Assembly (NCBI RefSeq): GCF_010183535.1
Contig: NC_071328.1
Coordinates: 17,174,001-17,238,000, forward strand
Length of the DNA: 64,000 nucleotides
Direction of reading: 5' to 3'
DNA from: Caenorhabditis remanei
Lineage: Eukaryota > Nematoda > Chromadorea > Rhabditida > Rhabditidae
The first letter of the stretch is position 1, and each line of letters begins with the position of its first letter. Positions 14,065 through 25,766 of the stretch are shown piece after piece. The notes below the pieces were generated by a model, which was not told the origin of the DNA, did not search any database, and saw only the letters and a program-made list of their open reading frames with translations. The translations under genes and the position numbers were made by a program.

Positions 14065-15576
14065 GGCTGGAAAAATGAATGATTGTTGGGTGAAAATAGG
14101 AAAGCATTGTGGATTCTTGAACGGAAATGAGAAATAGTCATGTTTCAGACCGAATATTCCACATTTTCCAGATGAAAATCGGTATTTCAGCGGCTGTTAA
14201 GCTAAAAACTGGCTTTTAAAAGAGAAACCAACTGAAATTAAATGAAAATCAGTCTAAAAACCCCTTTCTAGGGTTTCTAGTGATAAACATGCCAGAGGCT
14301 CACTTGAAAACGTGCCAAATGCAAACAAAACAACATGGCCATCCCTCTCTTCGTCTCATTCTCTTTCTCTCTCTCTGATGCAATTATTGATTCTTCCGAG
14401 AAGAGAGAATCAGAGAAAACATAGAGAAGTTGAGAGCAAGTGAGAGCAAAAAAGGATAAACTTATTTGGGAAAGCTCCGCCCACTTTTGCGTCATGTTTA
14501 TTTTCATGCCTTTCTATTTAACGAAGTTTAAACAATAACATTTGCATTTTAGTACTGAAATTAGAGTTTTCATTTCTGTAAAAACAGAAGCGTGGTGCGA
14601 AAATGTGGGTAAAAATCGGGAAATCTTGATTTTCTGTGTTCTGGAGGTTTTCAGAATCAAAAAGAATACAATGATTTTATTGAATAAAATATCCGAAAAA
14701 AAAACAAACAAAAAATTCGAAAGATTTCAGCTGTTTTCAATTATAAAATAACAAACTCATACCTCCATTCTTCGAATCGCCGACGAAAAGTGAGCTCATC
14801 AAATCAGACAAATAGCCTATCATCTTTGGAGAGAGATTCAGAAAAAATCCGAAGACTTTTTCGACTGGGAAATTCAAGGAATGAGCAAAAATTCACAGAA
14901 CCAGAGACTCGAAATTCAAAAATCAAAGATTCGCGCTCAAACAACTACCGTAGGCTTTCAAAGGAGCATTGCGAAAACAGTTGGGTCTCGACACGATTTG
15001 GAGTGTTTACTTTTTGAAAATTACAAAACTGGTGCGACTTTTTTAGATGGACAATTTTTAGCGAAAATATCGTAAACGACAGAAAATTCAGTAAAAAATC
15101 CGAAAATCACAAGAGCCTGACATGTTTTCAATTAAAAAGGTTTATTTTCCAAAAAGAAATTACCACAAAACCTCCGGAGAACAGTCTCTCCAGAAAAATT
15201 GTGGCGTGTTCATCGACCACGCCACACCTCCCCGCAAACCTCTTACAAACACAAATTATCAGCAAAAACTGGAAAAAATGAATAAAACTAGCCTCGTTTT
15301 TCCATCTTGGACAAGCAGCGAGAAATCAGAAAAAATCAAAAATAAAACCGAAGTGATCAGAGGAGAAAGATGACTTCGAAGTAGTTGTCATCGTCATTCT
15401 GTTTATTTTTGTCGGAGGCGCGGCCGTTTTTTTTGGTGTTTCGATTTGTTCTTTGACACAATTCAATGATGACTTACGCCTCTGTGTCTCGTCTGGTTTC
15501 TGACGACAACAGTGAAAAGAAACAGAAAATGAAAGTTGTTGAGGAAAAAAAAATTGTCTATAGAATACAGAGGCCG
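14065..15576. other. Intergenic region upstream of gpi-1
   Basis: About 1.5 kb with no supported gene. It holds the motif GCTCCGCCCACTTTT (near 14465), also present inside unc-59 (about 9553) and inverted near 22732. Short frames here overlap on both strands and have no recognisable domain. Confidence 0.45.
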
Positions 15577-16605
15577 TATGCATGAACATTTACCTCGAGG
15601 TAAATGAGCAAGGTAAATCGTTTACTGTGGTAAATTAGTGAAAAATGGTATGCATGAAAAATCGGCAGTTGTGGTAAATGCGTTTACCATGGTGAAAACA
15701 TTTACCCACCTCTTTTGCGAGTAAATGGGATTTACCGAACCAATTACAGTAGAGCTAGTGAAAGGATCCTCCAAAAAGAACGCGATACTCACATTTTTTT
15801 AGTTAAATTTTAAAATTAATATATAGATAAAGAATGGAGCTTCATTTTTATAGTTGAAAATTTTTTTGTACGTTCATTTTCTAACAAGTTACAGTCTATC
15901 AATGTGGGCAGGTCCAAAACTCTTCTTTTAGCAGTGAGAAACTGCAGAAATTTACTTTGTCTATTGATAACTTATCAAAATGTGTTCGTACAAAAAAGGA
16001 TATATTACGGTAGTAACTTCACGACTTCCATCAAATTATGGTCAAAACACATCTACTTTTAACGATATTTGGAGATCTGCTTCGGTTAATTAATGTGCTA
16101 TAGCTATGACTTTATACACAAGAATCTGCGTTTTGATTGTAGAACGCTAATAGAAAAATCTCCACTTTTCATTTAATAGCCTCAAATATCATCTTCATGA
16201 ATAGAAACTGATTCCTAATAGGGCTAGTCTGCTACTTTTTCTAACTCTGTTTGAAGGCTCCGGCTTCTGATATATGTGATAATTTCAGATGGTCTAGTTT
16301 CATTCAGATAGATGTAGTCATAGAGAGAGAGAGAGTTTCTTGAATTTTGTAGTCCATGAGTGGTGTATTCAATGATAAAAGAATAGTGAGTGAGAAAAAT
16401 GTAGCCAATGGGACATTGTAGTCATTGAAAATGTGGAGTCAATAAGTCTATGCAGTCATTGAGATGTGTAGTTAATGTGTTTTTGAGGGAAATACAACTC
16501 CATTTACTGAGGTAAATGTTTACCTCGGTAAAAATGTCTTGTGAATACGGTAAATGGTTTACCACGGTAAACGATTTACTCCCTGTTTACCTTCTCAGGT
16601 AAATC
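15577..16605. repeat. GTAAA-rich inverted-repeat element
   Basis: Both ends are clusters of GGTAAAT/ATTTACC and GTTTACC motifs in imperfect inverted arrangement (15577-15735 and 16497-16605). The middle is AT-rich with several TGTAGTCAATG-like repeats (16310-16480) and a short GA run. A non-coding transposon-like element is the best reading. Confidence 0.5.
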
Positions 16606-16866
16606 AATATTAATCTAATTATGTTTGGGCGTAATCTAATCCTAATCTAATTAGATTAGTGCGATTGCGTGACGCAAACTGCGAGCGCGCTAGCTGCTGG
16701 GGCATTTATTTCTCATTATTTTTTTTCTCGGTTTTTTGTATTTTATGTGAGTATAGATTTTCATGTTTTTTACAATTTTATATTTAATTAGTTTTCAGAA
16801 CCCTTTCGTACTTTATTATTGTTTTTATTTACTTTTTCAATTTTCAGTTAATCTACAGTAGGCACA

Positions 16867-17945
16867 ATGAAAAGCCGACTATCAATCAAAAGAGTACGAA
16901 CGACGGCGAGACAAATTTTTGATAGAATCGGGAAAAAGAAGAAAAAAGAAGAAGAAATGCAAGATGAGAATGACAAGGATGTGGCAGAAGAGAAGATGGG
17001 AAATGAAGTAGACTTTCTCAACTGTTATGATAACATAGCTGAAAGTATCTTTGATGAAACTGACGAAGATTCCAGAAGTAAGTCTAACTTCAAATGGTAA
17101 AAATGGAACCTATGATAATTTTAGGAAGATTATGGAGAAAATTGTCTGAAAAAGACTTAAGAAAGTTGATGTTCCTGCTTTCCACCACTCAATCAAAGAC
17201 AGCTGTCAACGAATATTTTGACACTGAGATGTTGGAGAACCAGAAAATCATGAAGGAGCTTCTGTTTCGATCAGAACATCTGAAAGAGATTGAAATGTGT
17301 AGCACATGTGCTGAAGATGGAGAAAAGTGTTCCTGTTTCAACATATCGTCGAAATGCACTGTGGTATTTTCTGATTTGAGTTCATTGATCAGGGGTATGC
17401 TCCAAATCAATGGAAAACATGTGTTGAATGTTCAAAGTTCGATAGTTCGAGGAGAATGTACTACGTCACCAATGGGTCACGGAATTTTGAAAGAACGATT
17501 GTTAAACGAGTTGACGCCTGGAGAAGTAAAAGTTCACTTCCAATGCGGCTTTGATGGTATCAAGCTACATATGAAAGGAAGGTAAGCAAAACGTGTATAC
17601 ACTTGAAACATAATTTACGAATTATATAAATTCAGATACAAGGTTTGGCCTTTCACCTTGATTCCTCTGGATTTAGAAGACAAAGAACGCGCAACCGTTC
17701 GTTCAGTCCTAACATGTGCCATGTATATAGGAAAAACGGATCCTTCAGCAAATGTTCACGATCGGATTATAAATTGGTGTCAAAACGAGATGAGCTATCC
17801 AATCTCGTGGAATGGGCTGGTAGTATATTCAAGTATTGTATGCGGTGCGCACGACGATTCAGCGAGGAGGAAGATCTATTCCTTGAAAAGTCACTCTTCG
17901 AAGGGGTCATGTCCATTCTGTTTGAACCAAAGCACCGTATATTAA
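16867..17945 (+). CDS. Transposase-derived protein (TNP2/CACTA-like region), 325 aa
   Basis: Three exons, 16867-17077, 17125-17581 and 17636-17945, with 47- and 54-bp introns, keep frame for 978 nt. The N terminus is basic then acidic (RIGKKKKKEEEMQDENDKD). The middle holds two Cys-rich spots (CSTCAEDGEKCSC). The C-terminal third reads FDGIKLHMKGRYKVWPFTL, SVLTCAMYIGKTDPSAN, VCGAHDDSARR and KSHSSKGSCPFC. That layout (DG then WP, then GxxxP, then D-x-A-R and a late C-x-x-C) resembles animal TNP2-like transposases. The frame stops right after the CPFC motif, so the catalytic C-terminal part is absent. It could be a truncated transposon or a domesticated gene. Confidence 0.5.
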
Positions 17946-19165
17946 GGTGAGGAGATTCAGAGATAGCCTTTTGGGAACCATTGCGTGAATTATATAAATG
18001 TTCCCGCAATGCAAATAGTATCTAAAACTCGGGACTATTCTTGTTATCACAGTTTCAGACCCCAAGGAGAATAGATTAGCCGATGTTTCAACCTTCATTG
18101 TGAGGTGACTTCGGTATACCATAAAACGGCCCATACCTAATATTTTTTGAAAATTCTTTTTTCTCCCCTTAGATAATGTCTATGACAACAGTATATCAAC
18201 AATAAATGAAACTTTTAGTGGAACACCTCCGAAATCAAACCGTCCTAATGACTCCTCTCATAAAATCACCTCAAATTCGGGTTTTCTCCACAGAATGACC
18301 CCCATGGGACGGAATTACCCCATGTTTGGTATTCCATTAGACATCACTAAGACTGATAACATATCAAAAAACCAAAAACTTTTTAGTGAAATTTTTTTTC
18401 AAAATCGGGAATTTTCTCCAATTTTTCCAACATTTTTCATTTCTCGTCTTTTTTGAGAATTTCTCTCATTAAAATATTCATAAATTTTACATAAATTGAA
18501 AGAGAATTTCCTCTTCTAATAGTTTTATCACTTTTCAGATCGAATTTTCATTCAGAACGGGCGAAATTAGCATTTTCCGGCGCCGCTCTCTTTAATTTTT
18601 GAGCGGGGAAGGCGAGGGGCGAGAGAGCAGTGGTGGGCGAGAGACGCAGAGAAATTTTCCGGCGGCAGCGAAATTTTCCGGCGGCAATCGAAGACGCTCT
18701 TCATTCTCGCCCACCTCTGGTGTGTAGCAATCACTTTCGTATTTTCACTCTCTCCCTGCTTGTTGGGGAGACAGGAAAATGGTCAAAAGAATATGGGAAA
18801 TAAAATTTTCAGGGAACTGATTATGATCAGGAGGGGCGGGGCTAGACGCGTGGATAAGTTCGAGGAAGAAAATTGAGAAAGTTGCGGGGAAACAGTTGTA
18901 AAAATTATTTTAATAATTTAGTTTTTATGACAATTCTGACGAAAAAAGAATGACAAGAAAGAGAGAAGAGGCAATGAACAAATGGTAAAGCGGGGAAAAG
19001 GTTCCAGAGAAATTAGAAAAAATGTACAGTGATTAACCAGGAACCGAGAAATTATAAGATGAGAAGACGGAGAAAAATGAGATTTTTTAGCTGAAAATTT
19101 CACATTTTCAGACAATAAAATATACAATTGTTATACAACGGGACCCAATAAAATTTGATTAATTA
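17946..19165. other. Intergenic region, no gene seen
   Basis: AT-rich, with a GC-richer patch at 18575-18720 that contains two direct copies of GAAATTTTCCGGCGGCA. Its right end is the 3' flank of the minus-strand nyn-2-like gene. Confidence 0.4.
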
Positions 19166-22100
19166 TTAATAATTAGGTTGATTATTATTACTAATAATGA
19201 TTTCACTAATATTGAGTTCACTATTATCATCTCCAACAAATTGATCGTGGAACTTCGCGTAAGCCTCCAAATCCATCGAAGGCATCTCAAAGTCAGATTT
19301 CGCCGTGACGACGAGATGAAGAAGTTGTTGAATACAGACACGATGCAGGGCTTTCATTGGGTATAGTTGACATAAATGACATATTAATTCAATTTGTTTC
19401 TCCAAATATAACTGCTCACATAGCGTCGAATGCTCGTCTTCTCCGCAGAATTGGAGAATCTGAAAGAGAGAAAAATGAATGATTTTCTAAAAATCGATTT
19501 TCAGCAATAATAGATTCCGAAATCCTTCGTCTCAAATATGGATTCTAGTATCCAAGTGTTCGACTTTGAGAAAAACTTATTAGGGAAGATCATGGAGTCA
19601 GTTTGGATATATGGGACGTGACTATATCATTGAAAAGTTGTAAAAACGCATATTCCAAATATATATTCAGTTTATGCCCTCGAGTCCTGGTATTCGAGAA
19701 AAACGAGGTCAAAGTTCAGCAAAAATGACACATTAAATTTTTTTGACTTTGAAGCTCTTGACTTTTTTTTTCATATATACTACGTTCTAAGGTGGAGCAT
19801 TAGGCCTCAAAACTTAACCCAAAACAGGTAATAATTCTCTATTTTTCAGAGTTTTGACCTCGCTTTCCTCGAATACCAGGCCTCGAGGGCAAAAACTGAA
19901 TATATATTTGGAATCAGCGTTTTGTCAGCTTTCCAATGGTATAAACCATGCTGCACAACTCCAAACTGACTACATGGCCTTCCCTAGTATGTTTTTCTCC
20001 AAGTCGAACACTTGAAAACTAGAATTTTGATTTGAGACTAGGATTTCGGTTGATTCATCATCTCTCTAACCTCCTTCTCTGTAATAGTTTTGTATCTTGT
20101 GGATCCAGGGTCCTTGTAACGAATCGTCGGTTCCAATACCATCAATCGTTCCGGCGCATTGAAAAAACATGGAGTGATGATACGTTCCGAGGGTTTCTCA
20201 TATTTCATTTCTGCCGTTCGTCTACGGTATTCAATTGCCGACACGAAAACTGCACCGATCTGCAAAAAAAAAACAGATTTTGGTGAATTTAGGCGAAACA
20301 ATTTTTCAAACATACTTCATCCGCCTTCTTCGACACCTCATGAAACCAGACCCAATCTCTTCGATCGTCTCTATTCTCCAAAAACTGCACATATTCCAAT
20401 TCCACCAATTTTCTGAATGCCACCACATCGTCGACTTTCGAAATTCCATCTGGTGTGATGTAGTCCTTGTAGTATTTCGGGAGATAGACGACAGTTTTGT
20501 GGCCACGAATCAAAAAGTTCATAATGACATCGAATATCGCTTTGACTGGGTAGTTCTGGAAGAGAAATTGAGAGGATTAGGAGAACAAATGAGAAAATAA
20601 ATATTTTTAATCGAGAAAACGAATCTCGACGAGTCAGTCTTATCCTCTCCCATTATCAGAAATTGTTGATTTTCGTCCGATCTCTGTGATTTATTAATCA
20701 CTTTTCACTCGAAAAAGCCGGTTTTCAGCACAAAAAACGGCGAAAACTCAGTTTTTGAGCAGAAATCGTCATTATTAACTCAAACACTTGATTTTCACTG
20801 TAAAAGAAAAATCGGTTGGTTATCACGAAAATTGGCTGGAAAATAAACAAATCCAGATTTTCAGCCAAAAAATACGGTTTTTGAGTAAAACTGGAATTTC
20901 TGCACTTTTTTCTTTACTTATTGTCGAATTAAAAAAAGTGATACCCGGTGTTTGCGGACTTAGTGGAAAAATTATTAAAATTAGCATTAAGTCCGCAAAC
21001 ACCGGGTATCACTTTTTTTTATTTCGACAATACCATCTCATTTTCAAAATTATTCCAGAAGGGGGCCTACCACCACCATCCAAACTCAGCCCCCTTCCAG
21101 CAAATCCAGGGAATAGGTAAGCAGATTATTACGAAATGTGAGTTAATGAAAGAAAATAGTCTGAAAATCCCTCTAAATTAATAAAAAATGACTGAAAACC
21201 GTGAAAATCAGTTCAAAATGGCGGAAAATGGCTTAAAGTCACTGAAAATCGTCGAACTTTCCAATGAAATCAGTCTGAAATTGCAAAAATAGTTTTAAAT
21301 TGAAATTAAAATGACAGAAAACCACTTTACTGTTGTCAAAATCTCTGAAAATTGTCTGAAAATGCGATTTTTACGACATTTCCGCTGCACAATCGTCAGC
21401 CGTTTAATTTTCTAATAATTGTTCGCAATTTGTGTGATTATGGATCGTCAGTTGTCAAAGTAGACAAAAAATCAATGAAATCGCAGAGTTTTTTGTTCGT
21501 TTCTCATACCAGTGTATCATGATAAAGCGGCATTTCAGGAGCTCTGCCGTAGAATGGACTTCTCGTTTTGTTCATTGAATATGTCGCATTGAGAACAGCG
21601 ACGCCGTCTAAAAATTGATTTGAATAGAATAAATTATCCGAGAAAATCGTACCAACAACAACGGGACGTAGAAGAGTGGTTTCATTCTCTTTACTTCTGC
21701 ATGTCAAATTCGGTGGGAAATCATCGAAGTTTATAGCAACGGAGAGGGCTCCTGGAATAGACATGTGATTCAGGAAACTAAAAATTAACTGTTTTCTAGA
21801 ATTCCCTCAACTAACCAGCTCTAAACGCAGTTTTCTCTTGCCTACGGATGAATTCATCTATATTTGAAAAAAGCTCCTTCTCCATCGGTGTCCATTCCAT
21901 ACTAATAGCCGATTCATGAACTCTCGGATCTCTCGAATACACAAATCTCAGCATATTCCAATTTGCTTCATCGATGCTCAGTTGTTCTTCATCAGATCGC
22001 ACTATACCAAGAATTCTGAATCCCAAATCAGATTTCGAGTAGATTTTGATGGTTTCCGACATTTCTACTTGATTTAAATACTTTTGGCTCGGATCTTCCA

Positions 22101-22533
22101 CCTCAAGCTTGCCTGATTCTACAGTTTTCAAATAATCGACAAGAGAACTCAGATCTTTTTCTAGTTGAGTCCACTTCTCCTTCGGAACTTCCTCTTCCAG
22201 ATCGTCTCGAGAATTTTTCTGATGGGAATGGAAATGCCGATGATTTCTATGGAATCCGAAACGAGGATTCGATGCGGACTGTCTGCTTTTCCCTTCTTCC
22301 CGGGATATCCTTATAGCTTCATTCAATTCCCAATTCTCCTGTCCATTTTCTGGTCCGTTAGTCGTTTCCGGAGGGAAATTCGGAAGATTCTGTCGGTTTG
22401 AAGACACCAGGTCTCTTTGCATGTGAACAATTGCTTCATAACCGAAAGTGTTGGAGCTCGGTGTCGTGTTCGGAGAGACGCGTTGAAGAAATTGACCGTC
22501 TAGTGTTAGAAGTTGATCTTCTTCACTGTTCAT
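19166..22533 (-). CDS. nyn-2: NYN-domain (Zc3h12a-like) protein, nyn-2-like
   Basis: Six exons: 22533-21816, 21751-21653, 21607-21510, 20555-20316, 20259-20071 and 19459-19166, giving 1638 nt and 545 residues. The first ~240 residues are acidic or low-complexity. The NYN/PIN-like RNase fold follows: LLRPVVVDGVAVLNATYS (Asp273), VKAIFDVIMNFLIRGHKTVV and YLPKYYKDY. Then come FHEVSKKADEIGAVFVSA and RYKDPGSTRYKTITEKE. The C-terminal exon is helical with a Cys/His cluster (ICHLCQLYPMKALHRVC). In worms this family (RDE-8, NYN-1, NYN-2) acts in small-RNA silencing. The symbol rests on the fold and on its position between gpi-1 and cyn-15. The second and third acidic positions of the usual active site look replaced. 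The start is the ATG three bases after a TTTCAG acceptor. Confidence 0.78.
19517..20049. mobile_element. 533-bp TIR element in nyn-2-like intron 5
   Basis: The ends are long imperfect inverted repeats, starting CCGAAATCCT and continuing through CTCAAAT, CAAGTGTTCGACTT, CATGGAGTCAGTTTGG, and CCTCGAG with GGTATTCGAG. The right end sits 16 bp from the exon-5 donor. A partial copy lies at 33868-34020. Confidence 0.8.
20919..21032. mobile_element. 114-bp near-perfect palindromic element
   Basis: TATTGTCGA at 20919 faces TCGACAATA at 21032. Inside, GTGATACCCGGTGTTTGCGG (20938 onward) is mirrored at 20987-21012, leaving a loop of about 23 bp. It lies in the nyn-2-like intron 20556-21509. It would form a long hairpin in RNA or single-stranded DNA. 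Confidence 0.8.
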
Positions 22534-22993
22534 TGCCTGAAAACAGAGAAATATTGCAAAAAATTGGAAAGCAGGGAAATTTTTCACGATTTATAGCGGA
22601 AATGATAACCTTTTTCTAAAAAAAACTTTACAAAACTAGAAGAAAAAATTCAGTGTTTCGAATAATTTTGTGAGTTTGAAGCTAGTTATTATCGATTTTT
22701 TGCACTTTTTAAGACTTATTTAGAGTAGCTTAAAAGTGGGCGGAGCTTGAAAAATGAGAAAATAATGAAGAAAGACTAGCCAAAAATTTTCCAGCTCGCA
22801 TAATAAAAAATTTCCGACGACACTCCGAAATCTCGCATGCGCGTGTTGTTTACCGTAAATCCACACCTATTTTTTTCGAATCTGAATTTTAACAATTGCC
22901 GATTTTTAGTCTAATTTGAAGGCTCTCGCCGAATTTTTCGCGTTAATACACTAAAAGAAAGTCTAAAATACTCAAAAATTACATTTTCAGAGA
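22534..22993. promoter_or_regulatory. Shared divergent promoter of nyn-2-like gene and cyn-15
   Basis: The two start codons are 460 bp apart on opposite strands, each directly preceded by a TTTCAG acceptor. The interval contains AAAAGTGGGCGGAGCTT (about 22733), a motif also seen near 9553 and 14465. Confidence 0.5.
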
Positions 22994-25627
22994 ATGCAGG
23001 AGGAAAAAACGGCATCGGAGCCCGTTTTCAAAGAGCCATCTCCAAAAAAGAAGCGAGTTGAGAAACCATCGACGTCAGAACTGCCGAAAAAACCTCAATT
23101 GAAACATGAATCCGAGTTTCTTCGCTCAATTCCATCATCATCTCAATACGAGAAATCATTTATGCATCGGGACACAATTTCTCACGTCATTGCCACAAAA
23201 ACCGATTTTATCATCACAGCGAGTGTCGATGGACATCTGAAATTCTGGAAAAAGAAGCATGGTGAAGGAGTCGAGTTCGTCAAGCATTTCCGATGTCATT
23301 TGAGTGAATTCTCTCACATTTGTGCAAATGTCGACGGCACTTTGCTGGCGACCGTGTGCGAGGCTGATAAATCGGTGAAGGTGTTCGATATTGAGAATTT
23401 TGACATGATTAACATGATCAAATTGGATTTCCCACCGCGAACAGCCAACTGGGTGCATCAATCCAACGATCCGGTTGCACATTTGGCGATTGGAGCGGCG
23501 GATTCGGGAAAAGTGATTGTGGTGGATGGAAAAGCATCGGCGACACCGGTTTGTGTTAAGGACAAACTACATTCAACACCGATTCGGATTATTGAGGTTT
23601 GTTAAAGCGCAAGTTGACGAAAAGCTCGAAATCATACTTGAAAACCGGGCCGGCGCGTAACTTGCTTCAAACTCAATATTATGAGCTGAAAACTATACCA
23701 AAATGTAGATCTCAACGAGTTCTATTTACTACGAGCCATATGGTGATTTGATAATGTGCCGCGTTCCTGAAAAAAGTGCCAGAAAACGCGAAAATGGTCA
23801 AAAAGCCATTCTAGCCCGCCCCGCGGCACAGTAACGAATAACGATCCGGCCCGTAGTAAGTCACCGACATAGAACTCGCCGATATCTGCATTTTCGTCGA
23901 CTTTTGTGCTCATAATATTGAGTTTGAAGCGAGTTACGTGCCAGCCCGGTTTTCAACTATACTCAAAATAGCTTATACTATAATTTTCATTTTTCAGTAC
24001 AGTCAAACTCTCGACATTATCATCTCCATCGACGAATCTGGAATCATTGAGTGCTGGAATGGGGAACGCGGTGACTTCGAGTTTCCCGGATCGAAACTTT
24101 CTTGGGAATACAAGTTGGAAACAGATCTCTACGATTTAGTAAAGGCAAAGACCACTCCAGTCTGCGGAGCATTCGATCCCTCTGGCCTCCGACTGGCAAC
24201 GTTCTCAGAAGACCGCCGAATCCGCATTTTCAATATAAAAACCGGAAAACTAGTGCAGCAAATCGACGAGACCACTCAAAAATATCAACAGGAAGCCAAG
24301 GAAAACAAGAATTACGGCCTACAACATATGGAATGGAGTCGTCGACTGGCAGCCGAGAAGGAGATGGACAAGGATAAGAAGAACGCGTTGAAATACTCCA
24401 GAATGTGTTTCGACGAATCTGGAAACTTCTTGCTGTATCCGACGCCGATCGGTGTGAAAGTGTATAATCTTGTCACTCAGGAGACGCCGAGAATCATTGG
24501 AAGAGATGAATCGATTCGATTTGTAGCCGTTTCTCTGTGCAACGCCCTTCCAGATATCCGTTCGAAGCTTCAAGGTGCAGCGATTACTGTAGAGACGGCG
24601 GCAGCTGATAACCCAACATTGAATAGAAAGACGGACCCAGATCCACTGATGGTTTGTTGTGCATTGCGTAAGAATCGATTCTATCTATTCACTAATACGG
24701 AGCCATTCAATGTGGAGGATGACGAAGGGAATCCATCGGTTTCTGGAAGAGATGTATTTAATGAGCGGCCGAAAAAGGAAGATCTATTGACCGCGTTGGA
24801 TGTGAGTGGAGGATATCTATTTAGTGTTGTGAAAAAAAATGAAAAAAGTGTCCTGATTTTTAGGGGTTTTACGAACCGCAACTGATTGAACTGGTAGACT
24901 GGTAGAACAACAGGAAGAAGTATCTTCAAAATTTAAAAAAATTCTTCTTCGCGGGTAATTAGGTGTAAACGAGGAAAAGTGGGTAGATCAAAACTTGAGA
25001 CCAAAAATAGTAATAATCTATGTGACTTGCAAACAACGTCACAACTGAAACGCTCAATTTTTCCCAATTTTCAGACAGAAGGAGGCGACAAAGTGCTCAA
25101 CAAAGAAGCCATTATTCATACCTCGTTCGGCGACATCACCATCCGCTTGTTCGGTGACGAATGCCCGAAAACCGTGGAGAATTTCTGTACACATTCTCGA
25201 CGTGGATTCTATAATGGACTCACATTCCATCGCGTCATCAAATCATTCATGATACAAACTGGTGATCCATCGGGAAAAGGAACAGGAGGAGAGTCGATTT
25301 GGGGAGAGGATTTCGAAGATGAATTTCATCCTCGGTTGAGACATGATAAGCCATTCAAAGTGTCGATGGCAAATGCTGGTGGAGGTAATACGAATGGATC
25401 ACAGTTCTTTATTACTGTGTGTCCGGCGGATTGGTTAGATGGGAAGAATACGCTTTTTGGAGAGGTAAGAATCCAGATAGAACAACAAAAATGTAAATAT
25501 AAATCTGATTTTCTTTCAGGTAACCGCCGGAATGAGTGTCGTCCAACGAATAAACCAAGTTCCAACATTCGAGCGGAGTGGCCGTCCCCGCGAATCTATT
25601 CAAATCATGTCGATCAGTCTAAAGTAG
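22994..25627 (+). CDS. cyn-15: WD-repeat peptidyl-prolyl isomerase (PPWD1-type cyclophilin)
   Basis: Nuclear, spliceosome-associated cyclophilin. Exons 22994-23596, 23998-24801, 25075-25464 and 25520-25627 (all phase 0) give 1905 nt and 634 residues (human PPWD1 646). A basic N terminus ([12 protein letters not shown]) is followed by WD repeats ([66 protein letters not shown]). The cyclophilin domain starts at about residue 478: [65 protein letters not shown]. The isomerase Arg, Phe, Gln and Trp are present. The residue equivalent to cyclophilin A His126 is Asn. A TTTCAG three bases before the ATG suggests trans-splicing. Tail-to-tail with the ground-like gene. Confidence 0.95.
23635..23962. 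mobile_element. TIR element in cyn-15 intron 1
   Basis: The left end, TTGAAAACCGGGCC then CTTCAAACTCAATATTATGAG, is mirrored at the right end (CTCATAATATTGAGTTTGAA then CCGGTTTTCAA). It fills most of the 401-bp intron and has no coding capacity. Confidence 0.8.
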
Positions 25628-25766
25628 AGCGCTTCTCAAATTTTCTGTGAATTTTTCAAATTTATTCGTCTCATTTTTCTTTCATTTTACTGACTTTTCT
25701 GGTTTCCCAATTAATTTATTTTATTTGTTTGCATTCAATTTTCAATCAATGTGTTTAGAAAATGGG

